This document shows positions 7,823-15,790 of a stretch of DNA of 64,000 bases, in pieces. The stretch is from Halobacillus shinanisalinarum (GTDB lineage: Bacteria > Bacillota > Bacilli > Bacillales > Halobacillaceae): assembly GCF_022919835.1 (NCBI RefSeq), contig NZ_CP095074.1, forward strand, positions 2,046,001-2,110,000. The letters run 5' to 3'. The position numbers and the translations under genes were made by a program. A model generated the notes under the pieces. That model saw only the letters and a list, made by a program, of their open reading frames with translations, made no database searches and was not told the DNA's origin. The number at the start of each line of letters is the position of its first letter. Positions within the stretch are counted from its first letter, which is position 1.

Positions 7823-9232
7823 TTACACGTCGCGTTTACGTTTTGCATATAAAAATGTTGCCACAAATGGAACTACAAGAACGAATACCATTCCAATAGC
7901 AAACTCCAGCCAATATTCTGCAACGATAGAGAATATCCCTGGAACTCCACCTACACCAATTGAGCTCGCCACAACACCGGAAGCTGCAACATAAAGGCCA
8001 ACAATGGCTGAAGATAAAATAGCGATAATGAATGGATATTTAAATCGTAAATTCACACCAAACAAGGCTGGTTCTGTTATGCCGAGGTATGCTGAGATAC
8101 CAGAAGATAGCCCGAGGCCTTTCAGCTTCTCATCTTTAGATGCCGCCATGATACCAAGCGCTGCTGAACCTTGAGCAATGTTTGATAGAGCAAGCATTGG
8201 CCATAAGAATGTCGTTCCTGTACTACCGATCAGCTGGATATCTACAGCTAAGAAGGTGTGGTGCATACCAGTAATAACCATTACACCATAAAGGGCGCCA
8301 TAAATTAATCCGCCTAATGCAGCAAAGTTATCGAATACAGATACTAATCCGTCTGTGATTGCATTTCCAATGGAAAATGTGATTGGACCGATGATAATGA
8401 AGGTTAAGAAACCTGTTACAAGTAAAGCGATAGGTCCAACAACCAACAGCTGGATGCTGTCAGGAACTCGTTTACGTAGAAACAATTCAATTTTCGTTAA
8501 CACATAGGAAGCAGCAAGGACAGGCAGCACCTGACCTTGGTAGCCAATCTTCTCAACAGTCATTCCAAATAAATCCCAGGTCGGTACGGTACCTTCCTTA
8601 ACAGCATCCCCGTAAGACCAAGCATTCAATAACTCCGGATTTACAAGAACAAGACCCATGACGATACCGAGAATTGGACTACCACCAAATTTCTTAACAG
8701 CCGACCAACCGATCAGTCCGGGCAAGAAAGCAAAGGCAGTATTTGCAATGACGATGATCATGTTTGCGATACCTGACCATTGAGGGTACACATCAATAAT
8801 CGATTGTTCATCAAAGAAAATCCCCGGCGCCGTTAAAATGTTGTTAATGCCAAGAAGTAAACCAGCAGTTACGATGGCCGGTAAAATCGGAATAAATATG
8901 TCGGCTAATGTTTTAACAGCACGCTGGAGCCAGTTCATATTATCTTGCGAAGCTTCCTTAACTTCGTCTTTAGATGATTCACCAATATCTGCTAAGGCAA
9001 TTAGTTCTTTATATACTTTATCTACCGTTCCTTGCCCGATTACAATTTGAAACTGGCCATTTGTTGAAAAAGAACCTTTAACTGCATCAATTTCATTTAG
9101 TCTTTCCTGATCGACAATCTCTTCATCATGGAGTGCTAGACGAAGTCGCGTGACACAGTGTGTACCCGCCGATAGGTTCTCTTTGCCGCCGATTGCTTCT
9201 AATATTTGCTCGGCTTGCTTTTTGTGGTTCAT
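7823..9232 (-). CDS. treP: TreP, trehalose-specific PTS enzyme IIBC
   Basis: Membrane permease that phosphorylates trehalose during uptake. Residues 1-85 form the IIB domain, with the phosphorylated cysteine in AGTHCVTRLRLAL (Cys 26). Residues about 105-469 form a glucose-family IIC domain of about ten membrane helices, for example ILPAIVTAGLLLGINNILTA, with GITEPALFGV as the signature loop. It has no IIA domain; the adjacent Crr-like protein supplies that function. It lies 17 bases after the IIA gene and 31 bases before treA. Confidence 0.93.
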   Translation of the reverse strand: MNHKKQAEQILEAIGGKENLSAGTHCVTRLRLALHDEEIVDQERLNEIDAVKGSFSTNGQFQIVIGQGTVDKVYKELIALADIGESSKDEVKEASQDNMNWLQRAVKTLADIFIPILPAIVTAGLLLGINNILTAPGIFFDEQSIIDVYPQWSGIANMIIVIANTAFAFLPGLIGWSAVKKFGGSPILGIVMGLVLVNPELLNAWSYGDAVKEGTVPTWDLFGMTVEKIGYQGQVLPVLAASYVLTKIELFLRKRVPDSIQLLVVGPIALLVTGFLTFIIIGPITFSIGNAITDGLVSVFDNFAALGGLIYGALYGVMVITGMHHTFLAVDIQLIGSTGTTFLWPMLALSNIAQGSAALGIMAASKDEKLKGLGLSSGISAYLGITEPALFGVNLRFKYPFIIAILSSAIVGLYVAASGVVASSIGVGGVPGIFSIVAEYWLEFAIGMVFVLVVPFVATFLYAKRKRDV

Positions 9233-9249
9233 GCTTATTCCCTCCTATC

Positions 9250-9738
9250 CTATTTATTGTTCACTGTCAGCAGTTCTGTTTCGCCTGCTGTAGCTTCCTT
9301 CTCCTCTGTTAATTTAACCTCGAATTCATCACTATTTGTGATAATAATTGGGGTAACCGTGCTCTTAGCCTTTTCACCTACTAAGTTGACATCAAACGTA
9401 ATCAGGCGGTCTCCTGCTTTCACCTTATCTCCCTGTTTTACAAAAGCTTCAAACCCTTCTCCATCCATACTGACGGTTTCTAATCCAATATGAATGAGTA
9501 TCTCTGCACCTGTTTTCGTCTTCAGTCCCACCGCATGCTTAGTAGGGAAAAGTTGTACAACTTCTCCTTCCACAGGACTGACGACCGTCCCGTCGGTCGG
9601 CTCAACGGCGATTCCCTCCCCCATCATTCTCTCTGAAAAAACAGGATCAGGTACTTCCTCTAAAGCCAAAACCTTTCCTTTCACCGGGGCCAAAATAGAT
9701 ACAAACTGCTCTTTATTTCCAAAAAGTTTTTTGAACAT
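9250..9738 (-). CDS. PTS glucose-type enzyme IIA, first gene of the trehalose operon
   Basis: A 162-residue Crr-like IIA protein. APVKGKVLALEEVPDPVFSE and GEGIAVEPTDGTVVSPVEG match the IIA-Glc beta-sandwich. His in FPTKHAVGLKT and the phospho-accepting His in AEILIHIGLETV are both present. It should pass phosphate from HPr to TreP. In B. subtilis TreP borrows the IIA domain of other glucose-family permeases, so a dedicated gene at the head of the operon is a notable difference. ATG 9738 has AAGGAGG at proper distance. Confidence 0.9.
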   Translation of the reverse strand: MFKKLFGNKEQFVSILAPVKGKVLALEEVPDPVFSERMMGEGIAVEPTDGTVVSPVEGEVVQLFPTKHAVGLKTKTGAEILIHIGLETVSMDGEGFEAFVKQGDKVKAGDRLITFDVNLVGEKAKSTVTPIIITNSDEFEVKLTEEKEATAGETELLTVNNK

Positions 9739-9751
9739 TTTTATTCCTCCT

Positions 9752-9766
9752 TAAACGCTTACATTA
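9752..9766 (-). promoter_or_regulatory. Weak second cre-like site before the trehalose operon
   Basis: Minus-strand ATGTAAGCGTTTAAG matches the CcpA cre consensus WTGNAANCGNWNNCA except for the last two positions. It lies in the untranslated leader just upstream of the IIA ribosome site, where bound CcpA could act as a roadblock. Confidence 0.3.
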
Positions 9767-9777
9767 ATCCCACTAAC

Positions 9778-9789
9778 ATGTATATACAT
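9778..9789. promoter_or_regulatory. TreR operator 1 (perfect palindrome)
   Basis: ATGTATATACAT is a perfect 12-bp palindrome and matches the TGTATATACA core of the B. subtilis tre operator. It lies just downstream of the predicted transcription start (about 9795) of the minus-strand promoter. Confidence 0.75.
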
Positions 9790-9801
9790 AGTTCTTATAT
9801 G

Positions 9802-9830
9802 ATTATAATTTGTATATACATGTTTTGCAA
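9802..9830 (-). promoter_or_regulatory. Promoter of the trehalose operon
   Basis: Minus-strand -35 TTGCAA (9825-9830) and -10 TATAAT (9802-9807) are separated by exactly 17 bases, a strong sigma-A promoter. The second TreR palindrome sits inside the spacer. Confidence 0.75.
9811..9820. promoter_or_regulatory. TreR operator 2, inside the promoter spacer
   Basis: TGTATATACA is a perfect 10-bp palindrome between -35 and -10. Its centre is 32 bp, about three helical turns, from the centre of operator 1, so two TreR dimers would bind the same face. Confidence 0.75.
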
Positions 9831-9839
9831 CCGTTTTAA
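9825..9839 (+). promoter_or_regulatory. cre-like site overlapping the trehalose -35 box
   Basis: TTGCAACCGTTTTAA fits WTGNAANCGNWNNCA with one mismatch (A for C near the end). It covers the -35 hexamer, so CcpA binding would block polymerase, giving carbon catabolite repression. Confidence 0.45.
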
Positions 9840-9950
9840 TTTGGAATGATGCATCACCTCTTTTCATATTCTTTATAGGTTCGCTATTCTGTATTTATTT
9901 CTTTATATATGGAAGTTTTTATGATATAAATATTTAGGGTACCGAAATAA

Positions 9951-11201
9951 ATGAGGAAGAAGGGATTCGTTATCCTTACACAGGAACAACGAGCAAAACG
10001 CAATTTATGGATTATGTGGTTTGCCAACTTCTTTATAGCTGGCAGTATTACGATGGTTCTTCCGTTTTTATCCTTATATATTGATGAACTTGGTGACTTT
10101 TCTAATTCTTTCGTGCAAACGTGGTCTGGGTTAGTATTTGGTATTACATTTGTTACGGCATTTATTTTCTCTCCTATTTGGGGGCGGATTGGGGATAAGT
10201 ATGGGAGACGTAATATCCTGATCTTCTCTGCAACAGGGCTAGCTTTGTCAGTCTTATTGATGGGGTTCGCAACCACAGTGTGGCAACTATTTCTGCTCCG
10301 GCTCTTCATGGGGATTTTTACCGGATTCATACCTATGTCTCAAGCGCTAATTGCGACACAAACACCGAAGCGCATTGCCGGGCAGGTCCTTGGTACGCTC
10401 CAGACAGGGAGTATTACAGGAAGTTTGCTTGGCCCGTTGATTGGCGGCCTAGTTGCCGACTCAATCGGTTATGGCACGACGTTTCAACTGGTCTCGGTAA
10501 CGGTCTTCCTTTCAGCGATTATTGTATTCTTAGGAATTCATGAGCAGAAAATCGAGATGGAAGATGACGATGAAAAGTCCAGCTACACTTCACGAGAAGT
10601 GCTTCAGCATATTGTTAGGCACCCTGTGCTCTTGATGGTAATGATTGTGTCCATGTTTGTACAAATCGCACATTTTAGTATTCAACCAATCCTTTCCTTA
10701 TATGTTGGAGAATTGCATGGACCTGAGAACTTAGCTCTCTTCTCCGGCATCGCCTTTTCTGCAGCTGGACTCGGTAATTTGTTAATGGCCCAGCGCTGGG
10801 GGCGAATTGCAGATCGCAAAGGTTATGTGAAAATTCTTGTGTTTCTGCTGTTTATGGCCGGAATTGTGTACATTCCAGCAGCATTTGTAACGAATATTTG
10901 GCAGCTTGTCGCGTTACGATTTTTGCTTGGTGTATCGATTGGAGGCATTATCCCTGTACGGACTGCGTATATTCGTCAGGAAGCTCCTGTTGCGATGCAA
11001 GGCGAGGTGCTTGGTTACAATACGAGCATTCGTTTTCTAGGAAATATTATTGGTCCGGCCATGGGTGGAATGCTGTCGGGATTATATGGCTTTTCAGCTG
11101 TATTTTTCGTTACGAGCGGGCTGCTCATTTTGTGTGGAGCGGTCATGTTTATGACGATGCACAAAAACCCAGGAGCGGTACGACATGCTCATTCTGTATA
11201 A
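9951..11201 (+). CDS. MFS (DHA1-type) multidrug efflux transporter
   Basis: A 416-residue inner-membrane transporter with about 12 hydrophobic segments. The loop motif after TM2, WGRIGDKYGRRNILIFSA, is the MFS motif A GxxxDRxGRR. A second copy, WGRIADRKGYVKILV, follows TM8. GTLQTGSITGSLLGPLIGG in TM5 is the motif C typical of proton-driven drug exporters. It resembles MdtG/YfiS-type Bacillus exporters; the substrate cannot be predicted. It starts at ATG 9951 with a weak AGGG site. It is divergent from the trehalose operon, with its own terminator. Confidence 0.8.
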   Translation: MRKKGFVILTQEQRAKRNLWIMWFANFFIAGSITMVLPFLSLYIDELGDFSNSFVQTWSGLVFGITFVTAFIFSPIWGRIGDKYGRRNILIFSATGLALSVLLMGFATTVWQLFLLRLFMGIFTGFIPMSQALIATQTPKRIAGQVLGTLQTGSITGSLLGPLIGGLVADSIGYGTTFQLVSVTVFLSAIIVFLGIHEQKIEMEDDDEKSSYTSREVLQHIVRHPVLLMVMIVSMFVQIAHFSIQPILSLYVGELHGPENLALFSGIAFSAAGLGNLLMAQRWGRIADRKGYVKILVFLLFMAGIVYIPAAFVTNIWQLVALRFLLGVSIGGIIPVRTAYIRQEAPVAMQGEVLGYNTSIRFLGNIIGPAMGGMLSGLYGFSAVFFVTSGLLILCGAVMFMTMHKNPGAVRHAHSV

Positions 11202-11207
11202 AAGGTA

Positions 11208-11236
11208 GATCGGGCTGGTTTTGCCCGGTCTTTTTG
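11208..11236 (+). terminator. Terminator of the MFS gene
   Basis: Stem GATCGGGC (11208-11215) / GCCCGGTC (11223-11230) with one G-T pair is followed by TTTTTG. Confidence 0.8.
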
Positions 11237-11254
11237 TTAGATCCGGTGGTTTGT

Positions 11255-11323
11255 TAATTGCACGAAAATTGGGGTAATTGCACATAACATCAATTAATTG
11301 CACGAAAAAAGCTATAACTGCAT
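11255..11323. repeat. 20-bp-phased TAATTGCAC repeat array, copy A
   Basis: TAATTGCAC occurs at 11255, 11275 and 11295, and the variant TAACTGCAT at 11315: four cores exactly 20 bp apart with differing 11-bp spacers. The array ends in GCATATTTAGA, a tail shared with copy B near 40490-40545. It lies between the MFS terminator and pncA, outside coding sequence. I do not know its function. Confidence 0.7.
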
Positions 11324-11386
11324 ATTTAGACGCTTTTCCGTTTTGTGTTAAGATAGATGTATATACACAAAAAGGAGATTGAAGCG

Positions 11387-11929
11387 ATGAACCGTGCACT
11401 TATTGTAATTGATTATACAAATGATTTTGTGGCAAACGAAGGCGCCCTTACTTGTGGGGAACCTGGTCAGAAGATTGAGGATTCCCTAGTTCAGGCTACG
11501 GTAGACTTTTTGAAAAAAGAGGAATATGTCGTGATGGCTGTTGATGTACATGAAGAAGGTGACCCTTACCATCCTGAGACAAAATTGTTCCCTCCCCACA
11601 ATCTCCGGGGCACAGAAGGCAGACGTTTGTATGGTAAGCTGAAGCATTTGTATGATGTTCATCGTTCTGAGGTTTATTTTATGGATAAAACCCGCTACAG
11701 TGCTTTTCATGGTACGGATTTGGATGGGAAGCTTCGGGAGCGCGGGATTAATGAGGCTCATTTAGTTGGCGTTTGTACTGATATTTGTGTGCTTCACACC
11801 GCTGTTGATGCTTATAACTTGGGATATAAGATTGTAGTGCATAAAGATGCGACGGCTAGCTTTAACATATCGGGGCACGAATGGGCACTTGAACATTTTA
11901 AAAATGTACTGGGTGCTGAAGTTAGGTAA
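11387..11929 (+). CDS. pncA: Nicotinamidase (PncA/YueJ)
   Basis: Cytosolic enzyme converting nicotinamide to nicotinate for NAD salvage. The 180-residue isochorismatase-fold protein starts MNRALIVIDYTNDFV with catalytic Asp 9. The metal site is AVDVHEEGDPYHPET, the catalytic Lys is in FMDKTRYSAF, and the nucleophile Cys is in LVGVCTDICVLHT. It closely resembles what I recall of B. subtilis YueJ (LTCGEPG, LFPPHN and GTEGR blocks). ATG 11387 has AGGAG 9 bases upstream; the frame opening at 11357 has no such site. Confidence 0.9.
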   Translation: MNRALIVIDYTNDFVANEGALTCGEPGQKIEDSLVQATVDFLKKEEYVVMAVDVHEEGDPYHPETKLFPPHNLRGTEGRRLYGKLKHLYDVHRSEVYFMDKTRYSAFHGTDLDGKLRERGINEAHLVGVCTDICVLHTAVDAYNLGYKIVVHKDATASFNISGHEWALEHFKNVLGAEVR

Positions 11930-11950
11930 CTGATATTTTATCCCTAGAAA

Positions 11951-11987
11951 AATAGAAGGCTCCTTCGCGATGAGGGAGCCTTCTATT
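11951..11987. terminator. Bidirectional terminator between pncA and floT
   Basis: A perfect 13-bp stem AATAGAAGGCTCC (11951-11963) / GGAGCCTTCTATT (11975-11987) lies between the convergent genes. Confidence 0.8.
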
Positions 11988-12008
11988 TAATGGATTAATT
12001 AGGAGATA

Positions 12009-13505
12009 TTATTCCTTATGTGTCCCCTCATTTAGAGCTTGTGCGTCCAATTGTTTATCTGTTTCTGTATTCGGATTTGCACCGTTTTTACTAATGGAAG
12101 AAAGCATGTCGGTAATATCAAACCCTGTTAATTCTTTAAGCGGTTCGTGCATATCCATCATCGTTTGGGTCACACTCTTTCCAAAGGATGGAACGCCTTG
12201 ACCATTCCCCGAGTCAATGATCTTCACGGAATCAATATTGTTCAATGGAGCGGAAATCTTCTCGGCAAATAGTGGCAGCATTTCAATCATTTTCTCAACG
12301 ATAATGATGTCGCCGTGTTTTTCCATCGCTTCTGCAATCAAACGTCTGGACTCCGCTTCGGCTCTACCTTTTTCACGAATAACTTCAGCTTCTGCCAGCC
12401 CTTCTTCTTTTTTAATTCGAGCCTGTGCTTCCCCTGCTATAGAGGATTTTTGTGCATCAGCTTCGGCACGTTTAGTCGTTTCGTAGGCTTGAGCATCGGC
12501 TTTGGCTTTCCGTACTTTTGCTTCTTCCTCTTCTAACTTCACTGAGCGTTCACGTTCAATGTGTTGAAGTTCAAGTTGCTCTTCTTTGGCGCGGCGCTTA
12601 AGCTGTAAGTCTTCTTCCTGCACTTCTTTAGCAAGCTTAGTACGCTCTAATTCATAGGATTGTTCTGTTTGAGCACGTGCTCGCTCAGTTTCTTCTTTAA
12701 AAGCAGCGTCCTTAATATCTTTTTCCTTACGTGATTGGGCAATAGATGTTTCCCGCTTATACTCTTCCTCTTTCGCTTCTTGATCTGTACGAGCGACATG
12801 CATCCGGGTTTCACGTTCACTGTCTGCCTCTGCAATTTCTGCCTGTTTTCTAACTTCTGCAATACGTGGACGGCCTAAGTTTTCTAAGTATCCATTATCC
12901 TCATCAGCATCACGTAAATCGGTTAGTCCTAGTGATGTGATTTTGAATCCCATGGCATCCAATTGCTGCTGGGCAATCTTTGTTACTTGGTCATTAAAGC
13001 TTTCCCGATCTTCATTGATGCCTTCCACCGTCATTTTAGAAAGGATGGCACGTAAATTACTGCCTAATACTTCAACGATCTCTGTCTCAATTTCAGATTG
13101 GTCCTTTCCTAAAAATTGCTCTGCATAGTTGGCAATCCCCTTTAAGCTATCCGCAACCTTTACCATCGCGACGGCATCCGCTACAATCGGAACTCCGCCG
13201 TTTGTGTAGACACGAGGGGTCTCAAGCTTTAATTGAAAAGATGTCAGGTTCACCGGTGTTGACGTTTGAAACATCTTTAAGCGGTACCCACCCCCACGAA
13301 TAATCTTCATGGAACGGCCTTCGTCATCACTGAAAATATTGGCTTCTCTCTCTGGGTCCCCCAACTTAGGACCTGTAATAATCAATGCTTCGTTGGACTT
13401 CGATGTTCTATAACGAAGCTTCAACCAAAAGAACCCTACTACTGCCGCGATGATCACGACAATTAAAATAGGTATCAAGATTGATAGAATCTTAACCATT
13501 GTCAT
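12009..13505 (-). CDS. floT: Flotillin FloT (YuaG-like) membrane scaffold
   Basis: Residues 8-30 are one N-terminal membrane helix (ILIPILIVVIIAAVVGFFW). An SPFH/PHB domain follows (about 35-230, GPKLGDPEREANIF to LGLTDLRDADEDNGYLENLG). A long charged coiled coil comes next (about 235-400, alternating Lys/Glu/Arg), then a C-terminal segment ending at 498. Length and layout match B. subtilis FloT (509 residues), which organises membrane microdomains and affects fluidity, secretion and kinase signalling. The B. subtilis partners YuaF (NfeD) and YuaI are absent here. ATG 13505 is preceded by AGGGGA. Confidence 0.92.
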   Translation of the reverse strand: MTMVKILSILIPILIVVIIAAVVGFFWLKLRYRTSKSNEALIITGPKLGDPEREANIFSDDEGRSMKIIRGGGYRLKMFQTSTPVNLTSFQLKLETPRVYTNGGVPIVADAVAMVKVADSLKGIANYAEQFLGKDQSEIETEIVEVLGSNLRAILSKMTVEGINEDRESFNDQVTKIAQQQLDAMGFKITSLGLTDLRDADEDNGYLENLGRPRIAEVRKQAEIAEADSERETRMHVARTDQEAKEEEYKRETSIAQSRKEKDIKDAAFKEETERARAQTEQSYELERTKLAKEVQEEDLQLKRRAKEEQLELQHIERERSVKLEEEEAKVRKAKADAQAYETTKRAEADAQKSSIAGEAQARIKKEEGLAEAEVIREKGRAEAESRRLIAEAMEKHGDIIIVEKMIEMLPLFAEKISAPLNNIDSVKIIDSGNGQGVPSFGKSVTQTMMDMHEPLKELTGFDITDMLSSISKNGANPNTETDKQLDAQALNEGTHKE

Positions 13506-13674
13506 ATGTATTCCCCTAAAAATAAGCTAATTATAGTGTAGCATTTTGTCAAGAAAAGGAAAATAAAAACGAAAAATTAATATTCCTTTAGACCGTGTAA
13601 TTCTAGTCTATTTCCTTTTATTGAAAAAAATGATGTTTAAAAACAGTTACAATTTAAAATCGAGGAAACGACAA

Positions 13675-13703
13675 TTGAAATTGTTGAAAAAATCGACTAT
13701 GAT
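13675..13703 (+). promoter_or_regulatory. Promoter of trhO
   Basis: TTGAAA (13675-13680), a 17-base spacer and TATGAT (13698-13703) form a good sigma-A promoter about 60 bases upstream of the start. Confidence 0.55.
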
Positions 13704-13764
13704 AGTGTATGGACGATTATGTTATTATCTACTGTAATGGATTTATATATAGGAGGAATCACCA

Positions 13765-14706
13765 ATGAGCTCACAAGATTATCGAGTTCTGTTGTACTAC
13801 AAGTATGTTGACCTGCCTGATTATGAGGAATATTGTAAAAATCATTTAAAGTTCTGTAAGGACCTTGATCTGCGCGGTCGTATCATTGTTTCTCCTGAGG
13901 GAATCAATGGGACTGTGTCTGGAACCGTTGAGCAAGTGAAGCAGTATATGGACTACGTACGCTCAGACGAACGTTTTGCAGATATTCACTTTAAAATAGA
14001 TGAACATGAAGGACATGCGTTTAAGAAGATGCATTGCCGCGTGAAGCCGGAACTTGTGAACTGGAGCATTGGCGACGATGACATCGATCCGAAAGAGTTT
14101 GGCGGCAAACACTTGAAGCCGAAGGAATTTTACGAAATGCTTCAGGATGATGATACCGTTGTGATCGATGGGCGTAACGAGTATGAATATCGCATCGGTC
14201 ACTTCCGCAATGCGATTCAGCCTGGGGTCGAGCATTCCCGCGAATTCCCAGAGTGGATTGCCGAGAATGCGGATCAATGGAAAGACAAAAAGGTGATCAC
14301 CTATTGCACCGGTGGTGTTCGTTGTGAAAAGTTGACAGGCATTTTGATGAAAAATGGTGTGGAAGATGTGTACCAGCTTGAAGGCGGTGTGAATACGTAT
14401 GGAAAAGACCCTGAAGTAAAGGGACAGCTTTTTGATGGAAAACTATACGTATTTGATGAGCGCATTTCCGTACCAGTGAACCAGGTTGAAGAAAAAGTAG
14501 TTGCGAAATGTGAGCATTGCGGCAAGGCAGAAGATCGAATGATTAATTGCAGCAATCCTGTATGTAATCGCCAGTATGTTTGCTGTGCCGATTGTGAAGA
14601 AGAGCAGCATGCAGCATGTACAACCGAATGTAAAGAGCACCCAGAGAATCGCTGGGATGCTGTTCGCAAAAAACAAATCGATAAATATGATCGTATTAAC
14701 AACTAA
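13765..14706 (+). CDS. trhO: tRNA uridine(34) hydroxylase TrhO, rhodanese family
   Basis: Acts on the tRNA wobble uridine, giving 5-hydroxyuridine on the way to methoxyuridine (the O2-dependent route described for YceA/YbfQ). The 313-residue product has an N-terminal ferredoxin-like domain (LLYYKYVDLPDYEEYC; GRIIVSPEGINGTVSG) and a rhodanese domain (about 125-225) with active cysteine in TYCTGGVRCEK. A C-terminal Cys-rich region, CEHCGK...CSNPVCNRQYVCCADC, probably binds zinc. It starts at ATG 13765 behind AGGAGG. It is monocistronic with its own promoter and terminator. Confidence 0.93.
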   Translation: MSSQDYRVLLYYKYVDLPDYEEYCKNHLKFCKDLDLRGRIIVSPEGINGTVSGTVEQVKQYMDYVRSDERFADIHFKIDEHEGHAFKKMHCRVKPELVNWSIGDDDIDPKEFGGKHLKPKEFYEMLQDDDTVVIDGRNEYEYRIGHFRNAIQPGVEHSREFPEWIAENADQWKDKKVITYCTGGVRCEKLTGILMKNGVEDVYQLEGGVNTYGKDPEVKGQLFDGKLYVFDERISVPVNQVEEKVVAKCEHCGKAEDRMINCSNPVCNRQYVCCADCEEEQHAACTTECKEHPENRWDAVRKKQIDKYDRINN

Positions 14707-14894
14707 CCGCAATTATAAGGCCTTCGTTTTTTACGCGAGGGTCTTTTGTTTGGTCTTCTTTTCATCAAACCATAACCGATCACTATGATTAGCGCAGCAA
14801 ACATCCACCCTGACCAAGGCGGCACCGAAACACTTGCGCTTATCTCATCCACAATGGAGATGGCTGCCCATGTAGAAATTAAATCAATGGCAAC
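14703..14894 (-). pseudogene. Possible C-terminal remnant of a small membrane protein
   Basis: The minus-strand frame ending at TAG 14703-14705 reads VAIDLISTWAAIS, a linker, then a hydrophobic helix GWMFAALIIVIGYGLMKRR and a basic tail. It has no start codon or ribosome site: an in-frame stop lies seven codons before 14894, next to the 14906 repeat. The tail also runs through the trhO terminator. It may be a fragment of a membrane protein whose front was lost, or chance. Confidence 0.22.
14719..14748 (+). terminator. Terminator of trhO
   Basis: Stem GGCCTTCG (14719-14726) / CGAGGGTC (14736-14743), with two G-T pairs, followed by TTTTG. Confidence 0.6.
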
Positions 14895-14905
14895 CTTTTT
14901 CGTTT

Positions 14906-14955
14906 GGAGCGTTCACGAGAAAATATGGAGCATTCAGAATGAAATCTGAGCGCTT
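14906..14955. repeat. GGAGCGTTC-type repeat with 20-21 bp phase
   Basis: GGAGCGTTC (14906), GGAGCATTC (14927) and TGAGCGCTT (14947) recur at 21 and 20 bp. More degenerate GGAGAAAATT and TGAAATGAG motifs follow to about 15010. The 384-base gap 14707-15090 holds this array, the trhO terminator and the possible gene remnant; nothing else is recognisable. Confidence 0.45.
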
Positions 14956-15080
14956 AGCGCGGTGTGAATCGATTTGGAGAAAATTCCGTGCTTTCTGATT
15001 TGAAATGAGAGAGGATAACACAAAAACCTTACCAACTCACCATCTTCATCTATCCCACCCCTCTATAAATACAAATTTCC

Positions 15081-15119
15081 CCACCTCAGGTCATCCAGAT
15101 TTTGGATGACCTGAGGTGG
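15081..15119. repeat. 17-bp-arm palindromic hairpin, copy 1 (contains the end of the S51 gene)
   Basis: Arms 15081-15097 and 15103-15119 pair perfectly (CCACCTCAGGTCATCCA / TGGATGACCTGAGGTGG) around the loop GATTT. On the minus strand one arm encodes the last codons of the peptidase gene and carries its TGA (15091-15093). A near-identical hairpin lies at 15791-15831. Confidence 0.85.
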
Positions 15120-15756
15120 AAGGATTTTCTATATGGACGTAACCTTCTATTGTTGTTAGTTGTTGGTTTTTAAAGTAGATGCCTGATTGGTCGGCGATGC
15201 CGTAGCCATATATCTCTTTCGTTTCGTGAAGAACATTTTTAAGCTGTTTTTGCTCCTGCCATTTTAAGTAATGTGCAGAAATGACACCACGTTGCAGCAA
15301 ACCAAGCCCCTTTTTATACAAAGTTATTTCTTGGATGTTGTCTTTTGGAGAGATGACACAGTGACGAGGAGCAATCAAAGCGCCTGCCGAAAACCCTGCC
15401 ACTGGTACTCCCGCTTTGAATCGTTCCTGGATGATTGCAGCTAACTCTGATGTAACAATATATTTGTGGTAGGCAGAAGTACTACCGCCACCAATCAGAA
15501 TCCCTGTGGATCGTTTCACTTTGTTCAGCTGATCCGTTGTGTACTGATTGTCTATTGGTAGGTGATAGATATTGAGACGCGGAGCATACTCTTTCAGTAA
15601 ACGTGTATAGTTTGGAAGGTAAGCTTCAGAACCCTCCCTTTCTATGTATAAAACAGTAATAGTCCCTCTCGTATTCTTAAGGATGTCAACAAACAGCCCA
15701 GCAAGTTGCTCAGTCATAGGCGGACCTCCGCCAAACAAAAATAAATGCGTGTCCAC
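15091..15756 (-). CDS. S51-like peptidase / class I glutamine amidotransferase-fold protein
   Basis: A 221-residue protein. LFLFGGGPPMTEQL at the start, ILIGGGSTSAYHKYI and the nucleophile elbow VAGFSAGALIAPRH match peptidase family S51 (dipeptidase E / cyanophycinase-like), with Ser in GFSAGA as nucleophile. GTG 15756 has GAAGGGG 8 bases upstream; the longer frame to 15795 would begin inside the palindrome. The last residues (PSTSGHPKSG) are encoded by the palindromic element and are probably not ancestral. The substrate is unknown; it is smaller than cyanophycinases. Confidence 0.7.
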   Translation of the reverse strand: MDTHLFLFGGGPPMTEQLAGLFVDILKNTRGTITVLYIEREGSEAYLPNYTRLLKEYAPRLNIYHLPIDNQYTTDQLNKVKRSTGILIGGGSTSAYHKYIVTSELAAIIQERFKAGVPVAGFSAGALIAPRHCVISPKDNIQEITLYKKGLGLLQRGVISAHYLKWQEQKQLKNVLHETKEIYGYGIADQSGIYFKNQQLTTIEGYVHIENPSTSGHPKSG

Positions 15757-15790
15757 TTTCTTCGCCCCTTCATTATAATTTCCAATTTCG

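Noticed and set aside
7791..7866. Longer TreA N-terminus starting at 7866
   Set aside because: It overlaps the end of treP, has no ribosome site, and the ATG at 7791 has GGTGG at good spacing.
14703..14894. Functional small membrane protein gene
   Set aside because: No start codon or ribosome site, and its tail reads through the trhO terminator; listed only as a possible remnant.
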